From the NCBI GenBank assembly GCA_023362775.1, contig JALMGJ010000006.1:12170501-12234500 (forward strand): a stretch of DNA of 64,000 nt, read 5' to 3'. The DNA comes from Charina bottae. Taxonomy: Eukaryota > Chordata > Lepidosauria > Squamata > Charinaidae. Below are positions 43,460 to 53,500 of the stretch, in pieces (position 1 is the stretch's first letter; every line of letters begins with the position of its first letter). The translations under genes were made by a program, and so were the position numbers. Under the pieces are notes generated by a model. That model saw only the letters and a list, made by a program, of their open reading frames with translations. It was not told where the DNA came from and searched no databases.

Positions 43460-45080
43460 TATTTGTTTATTCATTTTTTAATTTATTAATCAAATTTATA
43501 TGGTTTCCCATCTCACCGGAAGTGACTCTGGGCGGCGTACAATAATCAAATAAAACACTGCATATGTAAAAAAGTCATATAAAAATATTAAAAATCTGTA
43601 TTAAAAAGTAAATATTATTAAAATTAAAATATACAAACCCTAGGCATGAAGAGAGTGGGTCTGTCCACCTCAGTAGTGGAGCCATCTAAGCATGTCTCTG
43701 GTTCCCTGGGACCCCCAGGCCTGGTGACATAACCAGGTATTGAGGGTCTTCCGGAACATTAAGAGGGATGGGGCCAACCTTTGTATGGACATGGCCACAT
43801 CATACACGCCAATAAAAGGGACAGAATTTGTGGTGCAACAGTGTGATGCTCCCTTTGTCATTTCAACAAAAGCAGTAAGATCCTGCAGACAACCACAGAA
43901 GTTATCCAGACCCCAGACTTCTGAAACCCTATAGGGTCTATTAGTCGCCGGGGGCGGACCAATCGAATGGGTCCAGCCTCCCTGCGGAGCGGGGCAGCAT
44001 ATGAGAATCTCAGGGTCACCAGGGCATGATCTGACCATGACAACGGGGAAAGATGCAACTCTCTCCCCAGATCGCTCTTCCACTGCTCCGACAGGAAAAC
44101 CAAGTCCGGAGTGAGACCACTGTCTTGAGTCGGGTCCCGAATAATCTGGACCAGGCCCATGGCTGCCATGGTAGCCATGAACTCCCGAGCTGCCTCCGAG
44201 GCACGTCCCAGGGACGGCAGATTGAAATCCCCCAGAACCATAAATCTGGGGAATTCCACCGCCAACCCTGAAACAGCCTCCAGCAGCTCGGGCAGGGAGG
44301 TTGCTACGCAGCAGGGAGGCTGGTACAGCAGCAACACTCCCAGCTGCTCTCGGGAACCCAACTTGAAAAACAGAGTCTCACATCTGGCCACCTGTGGAGC
44401 TGTGCCCCTGAAGGCCACTATAGACTCTCGGATGACAACTGCCACCCCGCCTCCCCTACCCCGATGTCTCGGCTGATGCTATACCTGAAACCCGGCTGGG
44501 CAGATATCTCCGAGAGGGCAACCCCTCCTCCAGGGCCCAGTCAAGTCTCGGTAATACACGCCAAGTCGGCCCCCTCCTCTGCGATCAAATCACATATGAG
44601 GGGGCCCTTGTTATTAACCGACCTGGCGTTAAGCATCAACAGCCGGAAACCAGGGCACTCGAGGATCCGCTGACCAGGGCCTAGGTTTGAACCCGGAGGG
44701 CTGGAACACACCACCGGTAACAAACACCGGGGGCGTCTTCCCCAACGATGGCCTGCCCTCCGGTTCCCGCCATAACATCCCCAACCCGTCACCACCTCAA
44801 TAGGACAACCCGCCCCGAAGCCCCTAGAGTTATCAGGCCCAGTTGCCTCCACCACCGGACCTCCGAAAACCCTAGGTTGAAACAGGGGTCCTCTCTCCCA
44901 TGCACACATCTTCCCAACCCATCACCCTCAGGGTTGTCCTGCAGACAACCACAGAAGTTATCCAGACCACTGCCCTCTGTCCATTGCAAGATCTTCAGAG
45001 CAGGAGATTCCTTTGACACCCAGCTGCCCACCACCAAGGTCCTCCTGTGGGACTTTTTCAGGTTTAGGAGCAGCGAGAGA
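43460..45080 (-). mobile_element. L2-type LINE, minus strand, 5' half with endonuclease and internal deletion
   Basis: The minus strand encodes an APE-type endonuclease region (LLMLNARSVNNKGPLICDLI, FMVLGDFNLPSLG, and SWSDHALVTL at the catalytic end). It then jumps to the C-terminal RT block LAPSLLMFRKTLNTWLCH and the 3' tail at 43480-43560; the reverse transcriptase core is deleted. A 32-bp direct repeat lies at 43881-43912 and 44938-44969. Confidence 0.8.
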
Positions 45081-45082
45081 AT

Positions 45083-45125
45083 TATCGAATCATAGAGGTG
45101 GAAAGGACCACAAGCATTACCAGGT
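45083..45125 (+). repeat. CR1/L3-like conserved fragment
   Basis: The words tcgaatcatagaggtggaaa and aggtccaacc match a motif widespread in amniote CR1/L3 repeats. Confidence 0.5.
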
Positions 45126-45231
45126 CCAACCATCAAAGCTTCTGAGTGATGGACAGATGAGTAAAACAACAACAGCAGTAAGACCTTCTGACATCTCCAA
45201 CAAGCTCTTAAACACCATCAAGAGAAATCTT

Positions 45232-45292
45232 AAGGAACCCCAACTTCCAGAACACGGCCACACAGCCCGGAAGACCCACAACAACCATCAAA
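45232..45292 (+). repeat. Penelope-like element fragment
   Basis: Contains ccagaacacggccacacagc and cggaagacccacaacaacc, the outer end of the PLE at 55827-56326. Confidence 0.75.
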
Positions 45293-45384
45293 TCTTAAGG
45301 AGTTTCCTTAGAAATAAGGTAAGGAAACAAGTCTCTTTCAAGGGGGAAGAGAGATTTTGAGGAAAAGAGGAGGTAGTCTTCAGC

Positions 45385-46151
45385 CAGGCCTGCAACTAGG
45401 GTCCGTGTCACCCAGGGCAAACATGGATTCCGCACCCCCCATGGATTTCGCACTCCTCCGCAGGGTCAACTCCCTTGTCCCCCACGGGGAACAGCAGCGT
45501 GGCAGGATGTGGGGGAGGAAGGGGACCCTCCCTACCCCCGGGGGGCACTGGGGCTCCAACCAGCTGGCACGGATGGGGCAGGGGAGGGTGCCAGGGACAG
45601 CCCCGGCGTGGCCGGGAAATGCCACCTTCCCCCCGGGAGTGCCCCCGCTGGCCCACCGCACAGCCCAGCGGCTCGGGGACTGCTCCGGGCAACAGCGGCG
45701 GCCCCCCTGGAGCATCGGAGTGGTGGTACCACCCTGCACCTTCCTCCCTCCACAGCGAGCACCAGTGAATCAAGTGTGCGAGGCGGGCGGGAAGAGGCGC
45801 CTCTGCAGAAGCACTCGGCTCGGCTGCAAGGGTGCACCTGCACAGAGGCAGGCTGGGATTGTGGGTGGTGCTTGGTGGATGTGGATTGGCTGCGGCCTTG
45901 GCCAATGGCGAGCGCATGTGAGAGCCGCTTGGCCTCCTCGGGGCAGGAGGTGGGCCGGCCAGCCTGTCTCCATGCTACCCTGCAGCCAATCACCACTGTC
46001 GGGGGCGGTCCCCTGCTGTTGCATGCTGCGCCCTATCAGCGATCGTGCCAGGAAACAGTATACAAATACTATTTTGTCATTTTGGCACGCGCTCCCCCCG
46101 GTGCGGTGCCCAGGGCACATGCCCCGCTTGCCCCCCCTAGTTGCAGCCCTG
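45385..46151. mobile_element. CpG-rich hAT-type element with 8-bp target duplication
   Basis: Perfect 8-bp duplication tcttcagc (45377-45384, 46152-46159). Termini caggcctgcaactaggg and ccctagttgcagccctg. The 767-bp interior is GC- and CpG-rich, with CCAAT boxes near 45885-45910 and 45983. Long open frames of up to about 270 codons on both strands reflect the base composition, not a gene. Confidence 0.9.
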
Positions 46152-46159
46152 TCTTCAGC

Positions 46160-46780
46160 CCAGCATTAATTCAACCATCTCCAGGGAAGGAGACCTCACC
46201 TTTTCTTGAGGTCACCTGCTCCACCCTTACCAACATTCAGCCAAAGCAGCTTTCTTCCCGCTTCTTCCTGTGTGTTCTTATGGCAGCATAAACAGAATGA
46301 AATGTTTATGTAACTCAGAAGGCTCGGGAGGAGCCCGAAACTTGACGAAAATGTTCTGCCTTTATCTAACGAGGTCAGATTCTCTGGAAGATGGATCCTT
46401 AGCTGAAGATGAAACACAAAGTGCATGCTGTGTTTAGCAACTCAGTTTGGCCAAAGCACATTCCACACCGTTTGCACATTGTTTGATGTTAGCCATGTTA
46501 AGTACTCCTTAATCTTGATATGGTCATTGGCTCAGGGCCCCAAGATGGAAGGTTGGGCCTTTTCAGATCCACATGGAATTTAGAAGAGATAAAACCGTGG
46601 GATGGTCTGAGTGGAGAGAGACTCATAAAATTAGTCCTGGTTCAGTTAACATAGTGATAGGATGAAAAGGAGGATCTAATTGGTATTTGGGTTACTTTTC
46701 ACTTTGGGAATCCACTAATGAGGGGTAGACCTCAGTTATTCATCTCTAATATAGGGATTATAATTTGCTGTCAATCCATG
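46160..46780. other. Intergenic sequence, nothing recognised
   Basis: No gene or repeat family recognised; followed by an AT-rich (AAATT)n/(AAATA)n run at 46785-46900. Confidence 0.4.
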
Positions 46781-46904
46781 TGTATAATTAAATTAAATTA
46801 AATGTTAAATTAAATTAAATTAATTATTTTAATTATTTTAATTAAATTAAAAATAAATAAATAAATAAATAAATATTTAATTTAATAAATAAATAAAAAG
46901 CTCT

Positions 46905-48415
46905 CCCACCTTCCCTTTTTGGGAAAGGTGGTTGAGAAAGTGGTGGCATTGCAACTTCAGAGGATTCTGGAGGAAACGGATTATCTAGACCCCTTTCAGT
47001 CAGGTTTCTGGCCAGGACATGGGATGGAGACTGCATTGGTCGCACTTATGGATGATCTCTGGCGGGAGCGGGATGGAGGGAGTGCATCCATCCTGGCTCT
47101 CTTGGACCTCTCAGCGGCTTTTGATACCATCGACCATGGTATCCTTTTGGGTCGGCTCAGGGAGTTGGGGGTGGGTGGCGTGGTTTTACGCTGGTTCACC
47201 TCCTTCCTCCAGGGCCGGTCCCAATCGGTGGTGATAGGAGAGGAGAGATCTGACCCGCAACCCCTACTGTGTGGGGTGCCGCAGGGTTCGGTGGTCTCTC
47301 CTCTCCTATTTAACATCTACATGAAGCCGCTGGGTGAGATCATTCATCACCACGGGATGAGGTATCATCAATATGCTGATGATACTCAATTATACATCGC
47401 CATCCCAGGTGAAGTAACTGATGTGGGAAGTGATCTGTCTCAGTGTCTGGGGGCTGTAGGTGTCTGGATGGGGAACAACAGGCTTCAGCTGAACCCTGGT
47501 AAGACGGAGTGGCTGTGGATTGATGGCCTCTCAGAATCCAGGAAGTTGTCATCTTTGGTCCTGGATGGGGTGGCACTGCCCCATTCAGAGCCAGTGCGGA
47601 ATTTGTGGGTCCTCCTGGACTCACGACTCCTGCTCGAAGAGCAGGTGGCAGTCATGGCCAGGAGGGCCTTTGCGCAGCTTCGGCTTGTGCGCCAATTACT
47701 CCCTTTCCTGGACCGGGATGCCCTCCGAACAGTCACTCACGCCCTTGTCATCTCCCATATAGACTATTGCAATGCGCTCTACATGGGGCTACCCTTGAAG
47801 AGTATCTGGAAGCTTCAGCTGGTCCAAAATGCGGCTGCGCGGACAGTTATTGGAGCCAGAAAATCAGCACATGTAACTCCTCTGCTAGTGAGCTGCATTG
47901 GGTACCAGTTTGCTTCTGGGTCCAATTCAAGGTGTTGGTTATCACCTTTAAAGCCCTACATGGCATGGGACCAGGTTACCTGAGGGAACGTCTCGTCCCC
48001 AGAACATCGACCCGCCCCACCCGGTCATGCAGAGAGGGCATGCTATGGACCCCATCGATCAAAGAATTCCATCTACTGGGGTCCAGAAGGCAAGCCTTCT
48101 CTGCAACAGCGCCCACCCTTTGGAACATCTTGCCCCCGGAGCTAAGGCAGGTCTCCTCACTCCCGACCTTCTGAAAAAATTTAAAGACCTGGTTCTGCCG
48201 CCTTGCATGGGAGGGGAATGCTAACAGTTCCTCCTGGGGCTGGTTGATCCCATGAAACCCTTTTTAGTATTAATATCTTTGCTCTTGGATTTTATATTTA
48301 TTTTTTGATGTTTTGATTATTATTGTATTTTATTACGGTTTTTATTGTGAACTGCCCAGAGTCCTCCGTTCGAGGAGATGGGCGGTAATATAAATCTAAA
48401 TAAATAAATAAATAA
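46905..48415 (+). mobile_element. L2-type LINE, RT region, best preserved copy
   Basis: 5'-truncated. A 355-codon open frame runs from the RT fingers to beyond the palm; a frameshift near 47880-47900 moves the C-terminal [16 protein letters not shown] block to another frame. It ends with the tail actgcccagagtcctccgtt, gggcggtaatataaat and (AAAT)n. Same orientation as copies at 8590 and 58950. Confidence 0.9.
46919..47983 (+). pseudogene. L2-type reverse transcriptase, partial open frame
   Basis: Non-LTR reverse transcriptase fragment of about 354 residues. Visible blocks: [51 protein letters not shown], the catalytic YADDTQLY, and the C-terminal IDYCNALYMGLP with [10 protein letters not shown]. 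The family copies its own RNA by target-primed reverse transcription. No endonuclease or ORF1 is present here and the last part is frameshifted, so the copy is dead, but fewer breaks suggest it is younger than its relatives in the window. Confidence 0.8.
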
Positions 48416-48571
48416 TTTTTCCTGTGTAATTCCTTGTTAATATTCCCACATGCTGAAAAGAGCAATCAAGCCAATTGTTTTAGATTAGAAACCATGAAGA
48501 CCTCTTCCTGAATTAGTACATAAAATAAGCCCATTAAACAGTATGACTGAAGTCTATATGTGGACTAATAT

Positions 48572-48799
48572 ATTTTTTAAAATAATTTTTATTAAAGATT
48601 TTCACATAAGTAAAAGATAAACATGAAATTATGTAGAGTGAAATTTAAAAAAGAAAGATAAAAGATAAAAGAAGAAGTAGAAAAGACAGTGCAGGTAGAA
48701 AAAAGAAAAGAAAAGAAATATAAAGAAGCGGCTTCCAATCTTCTTTACAGCAGTTACAAATTCATTATCTCTCCTCCCTCTTTAAAGTTACAACATGGT
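48572..48799 (-). mobile_element. L1-mobilised insertion with 18-bp target duplication
   Basis: Flanked by ctatatgtggactaatat (48554-48571 and 48801-48818). The minus strand ends in aatctttaataaaaattatt, typical of an L1 3' end, so the insertion is in minus orientation. Confidence 0.75.
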
Positions 48800-49082
48800 T
48801 CTATATGTGGACTAATATCAATGAAGCTTGGGGGAAGGAAGGTTAAGGATTAAGAAGAGGGATAGGTGTTGAAGGCAATGGGATATTGTGGAAAGACAGG
48901 GCTTAGGAGAAGAGTGGACTTTCCCCATGGTACTTGAGATCATAGGATGAACCTTGGAGTTTAGGATTAAGCCTATAGGCCAGAAATGCCCCTTGTACAC
49001 ATTCTAGAAATTAGATAACCTTCAGTCATATTTTGACCACCAAACAGAAAGGTCTGTGTTCCCAGTCTAGAAGATCAACTCC

Positions 49083-49193
49083 ATGGATGGAAAAATGGCC
49101 TCACAGCAAGCAAAAGAAAACCCATTTGTCTTGGATAAAACCCTTGGATCACATCCTATGAAGGCTACGTCTCTCTCTATTTCAAAGCTAAAG
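49083..49193 (+). CDS. Gene 2 coding exon 1
   Basis: ATG at 49083 in ctccATGG context (G at +4); 37 codons ending SLSISKLK; donor gtaata in phase 0, equivalent to exon 1 of gene 1. The second ATG at 49095 is possible. An acceptor-like ttcccag lies about 25 bp upstream. Confidence 0.78.
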
Positions 49194-50535
49194 GTAATAG
49201 TTTTCCTTCTTCCCTCCTCCAATTTTCTCTTCAATGAATCCTTGAGCTGCATCCTACAAAGGCTTCATCTCTTTCTATTCTGAAGTTAAATAGCTTCCTT
49301 TCTGCTATTTTCTGTGCAATAAACCCTTGGGTCACATCCAACAAAGGCTACACCCTTTCTGTTTCAAAGCTAAAAGCAATAGCTTTTCATCTCCCCACCT
49401 GCCACTTTCCTTGCAGAGTTGAAAAATATTCATATGATTCACGCTTAAAATTACATATTCCCTATTTATTGGTGGTGGAGAGCTGTGTTAGTCTACGGTA
49501 GCAAAAAAAACAGAGGTCTAGTAGCACCTATTCCGACTAACAAATTTTACTAAAGAGCATAAGCTTTCTGATTATATTCCATACCCACCTTCCACCTGTT
49601 TCTTTCATCATGTTTGAATTTTAGATTGTCAACACCTTGAGGTCAGGGGTTTTGCTCTGTTTTCTCTGTGTACTCCTGAGAATCTTATAAAATAAGTCCA
49701 TTCCTTCCATTTCCAGTGTTCAAAATGTGAGTAGCTTTGCTTATTCAAAAGAGCATTACCCGTGAGTAAGACAGAGCCATGATAAGAGTTTTGCTTAATC
49801 TTCTGTTCGCCGCTTAGATTTGTGCATTGGACGGCCTTATGAATTGTTCAATCAATCAATCAATCAATCAACCTCAAGATTTTCAGAAGAAGGGAGGAAA
49901 AACTAGAAAAAAGTAGGTCTGTGCAGCACTTTAGATCTATGGGGTAGACCAGACTAAGGAACCAATGCTATATAGGCCTAAAACTACTTTTATTGCAAGT
50001 CTGAATGTGCTTCCCCCCTCCCACACTTCATCTTCATGTGAACAAGGGAGGGGCCTGTCTGAGATGTTTACTGAACTTAATTTCTTGGAATGGGCTCAAG
50101 TCACGCTTGTCTGATCATTGCCTTGGTAGTGGCTCTTCCTCCTGTCCTCCAAGGCCATTCTCGATGTCCTCTAAAGTGGCTTATACCTAGGGTGACCATA
50201 CATCCCGTTTTGAACTGGACAGTCCCGTTATTTTAGCATTTTTCAACCGTCCCATCATTTTGATCAAAATCTCAATTTTGTCCCTTTTTTAAACCCGGCG
50301 GGAAGGAGGACAGGAAGACAGGAAGGAGGACTGGAGCCGGACTTGCCATTGGAGGCAACCCGGAAGAGGCCCTATCAGCGTGGCAACTGGAAGCCCAGTT
50401 GCCACGTGCGATCCCAGCAGCAGAAGCAGCACCACAGTCCAGGTTCCTGCCTCCTTACCTGATCCTGAGATTGTCTGCCCAGCAGTGGTGAGGCCAGGGA
50501 AAGCAGGCACGGGAAGGTTGTGGAAAGAGGGTGCA

Positions 50536-50567
<32 letters not shown>

Positions 50568-53500
50568 CGCGCAGATTACTTGCTCAGCGTCATCGCACAC
50601 ACACACACACACACACACACCACACCCTCTTTCTCCAGCCTCCCTGCAACAGGTCCGGGTGCATTTGGTCATGGGGAGGCTGGAGAAAGAGGGTATGGGG
50701 TGCGTGTGTGTGTATGTGTGCGCATCTGATCGGGCTTGGCCAAGGGAGGAGAGTTGTCTGGCTGCTGAGCAGGAGAAGCCGGCTGCGCTCAGCTGCTTCA
50801 GCCACACCACTCCGCCCCTTGCTGCCCGCTGAAGCTCCCCAGGGTGGCCGCTCCTGCTTCTCACACACACACACACTCACAGGACAGACTGCCCTGGCAG
50901 GAGCTGACCATGCTGGGGGGCTTCAGCGGGTGGCGAGGGGCGGAGTGGTGTGGCTGAAGCCCCTCAGCGCGGCCGGCTCCTGCCGAGGGCAGTCTGTCCT
51001 GTGAGTGTGTGTGTGTGTATGTGTGCATCTGATCGGGGTTGGCCGAGGGAGGAGAGTTGTTGCCGCTGCCGCCGCCAAGCAAGAGAAGCAGGAGCCGGCT
51101 ACACTGGGGGGCTTCAGCCACACCACTCCGCCCCTTGCCACCCGCTGAAGCCCCCCAGCGCGGCCGGCTCCTGCTCGGCAGCCCGACAACTCTCCTCCCT
51201 CAGCCAAGCCCGATCAGATGCACACACACACACACACACACACACTCACAGGACAGACTGCCCTGGCAGGAGCTGGCCTTGCTGGGGGGCTCCAGCGGGT
51301 GGCGAGGGGTGGAGTGGTGTGGCTGAAGCCTCCCAGCACGGCCGGCTCCTGCTGAGGGCAGTCTGTCCTGTGAGTGTGTGTGTGTGCATCTTTTTTTTAA
51401 TATAAAATTTTAATTTTATTTACATTCAACATAAAACATATAACACATAACAATAACTACATTTATGTATACATATTTACATTTGATTTATAATATTCAT
51501 TATCTAATATATTTCATATAACATATCTTTATTCTAAATTATTTTCCCTGTTTCCCTCTTCCCTTCTTCTTCTTCTTCCTCTAACCCTTTCTAACTACTT
51601 TATTTATATATATCTATTTCTAACCTTATCACTATTTTCTTTTTCTTCTTTTATGTTATATTACTGATTTATTAAGTATTTATTTCAAATTCAATTTTTG
51701 ACTTATACATCTTTACCATACAATACATACATACATTTCATTAAAATACCTCCAGTTTTCTTAACAAAAAATTGTGTAAATACTTGATTTACATTTTTCT
51801 TCTTTCTTCTATATATATTCAAAAGAATATAATATTAAGTAGAGATTAATAAACTATAAAAATAAAAATACAAACATAGGGGGGACGGGGGAAAAAAAGA
51901 GATATAAGAAGAAAAATGTGTGTATGTGCATCTGATCGGGCTTGGCCAAGGGAGGAGAGTTGTCGGGCCGCCGAGCAGGAGAAGCAGGAGTCGGCCACCC
52001 TGGGGAGCTTCAGCGGGCAGCAAGGGGCGGAGTGGTGTGGTTGAAGCAACCGAGCGCAGCCGGCTCCTCCTGCTTCTCCTGCTCTGCGGCGGTGGCAGCA
52101 GCAGCGACTCTCCTCCCTCCCTCGGCCAAGCCCGAGGGGGATGGGGCAGTGGTGGGCCTCCATCCCCTCCATCCCCGCCCCTTGTTCCCCGGCCAATGAC
52201 GGTGCTGTGTGCACAGTGTGTGTACCCCGGCCTCCCCCAAACACACCAGCTCTGACGCACCATTTACTGCTAGAAGAAAAAAAAACCCTTTAAAAATAAA
52301 AAAAATTAAAATCCGAGCCAATCACGCTGATGGGGGCGGGGTTTGCAGGCGGGAGCCAATCGTGTGGGGCGGGGGCAGGGTTTGCAGGTGGGAGCCAATT
52401 GCGTGGACTGGGGGGCGGGGTTTGGAGGCCGGCATGGTGGCATAAGACCCTGTCCCGTTTTGCCATCCCAAATGTCCCGTTTTTGTCTGAAGGAAATATG
52501 GTCAGCCTACTTATACCTGTTTGGACGACTGTAACTCTCCACTTGGGGCTGACTTTACAAACCATTCAGAAGCAGCAAATGAAGGCTCATTCATTCACTA
52601 AAACCCAGCATTGGGAGCACCTTGTCCTACACCTACTGCAGTGGCCACCAATAAGCTTCTAGGTGCAATTTAAAGTGCTGGTTTTAACCCATAGCTTTCC
52701 AAACTGTGTGTCGCGACATGTTAGTGTGTCGGCTGCAGTGTCTGGGCGTGTCACGGCTGATGCTGCCTTGGAGCCCTGCCAAGATTCCGCGCAGGTCCTA
52801 GTGCCTGCCTTGTGCTTTGCTGCCTCCAAACCTGCTGTGATTCTGCGCAGGTCCTAGTGCCTGCCTTGTGCCTGGCTGCCTCCAAACCTGCTGTGATTCT
52901 GCGCAGGTCCTAGTGCCTGCCTTGTGCCTGGATGCCTCCAAACCTGCTGTGATTCCATGCAGGTCCTAGTGCCTGCCTTGTGCCTGGCTGCCTCCAAACC
53001 TGCTGTGATTCTGCGCAGGTCCTAGTGCCTGCCTTGTGCCTGGCTGCCTCCAAACCTGCTGTGATTCTGCGCAGGTCCTAGTGCCTGCCTTGTGCCTTGC
53101 TGTAAGAGTGTGTCGCGAAATGATGCCCTGCTGTAAGAGTGTGTTGCGAAATGATGCATGTCTAAAAAGTGTGTCACCAACATGAAAAGTTTGGAAAGCT
53201 CTGTTTTAACCTATAAAAGTCTCCACAGCTTGGCACCATGTTACCTTCAGGAAAACATTCTCCAGCTATTATCAACCCAACCGACGTGATCTTTCTAGGA
53301 GAAGCAGTTTATAGTTCCCCACTTCTGGGAGGTGAGGGGGGCCAAGGCCAGGAGGCCCTACTTCTTGGTAGCAGCATCAGCCTTTTGGAGCAGCCTTCTG
53401 GTTGAAATTAGATTGGCTCCCACCCTAGCCACCCTCTGCGGACAACTTAAAACAAAGCTCTTTTGTGCAGCCTTTGGGGACTGATGCTGTTAATTGCTTA

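Larger units (their letters stand above)
50188..52509. mobile_element. Large complex hAT-like element with palindromic GT/AC-rich interior
   Basis: 8-bp duplication cttatacc (50180-50187, 52510-52517). Termini tagggtgaccatacatccc and aatatggtcagccta. Inside are several inverted copies of a GC-rich block (ggccaagggaggagagttgt, ctccgccccttgc) joined by (GT)n or (AC)n runs, an AT-rich insertion at about 51389-51918, and a CCAAT/GC-box array at 52316-52430. Open frames on both strands are compositional. Confidence 0.8.

Noticed and set aside
45357..46291. Open frames of 260-270 codons in a GC-rich island
   Set aside because: They lie inside or across a hAT element with 8-bp duplications; low stop-codon density is explained by base composition and no domain is recognisable.
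46919..47983. A functional host or viral reverse transcriptase gene
   Set aside because: Clear non-LTR L2-type motifs, 5'-truncated, frameshifted C-terminus and LINE 3' tail.
50289..52263. Several overlapping open frames of 140-195 codons on both strands
   Set aside because: Compositional: GC-rich inverted blocks and CA/GT repeats of a transposon; no conserved motif.
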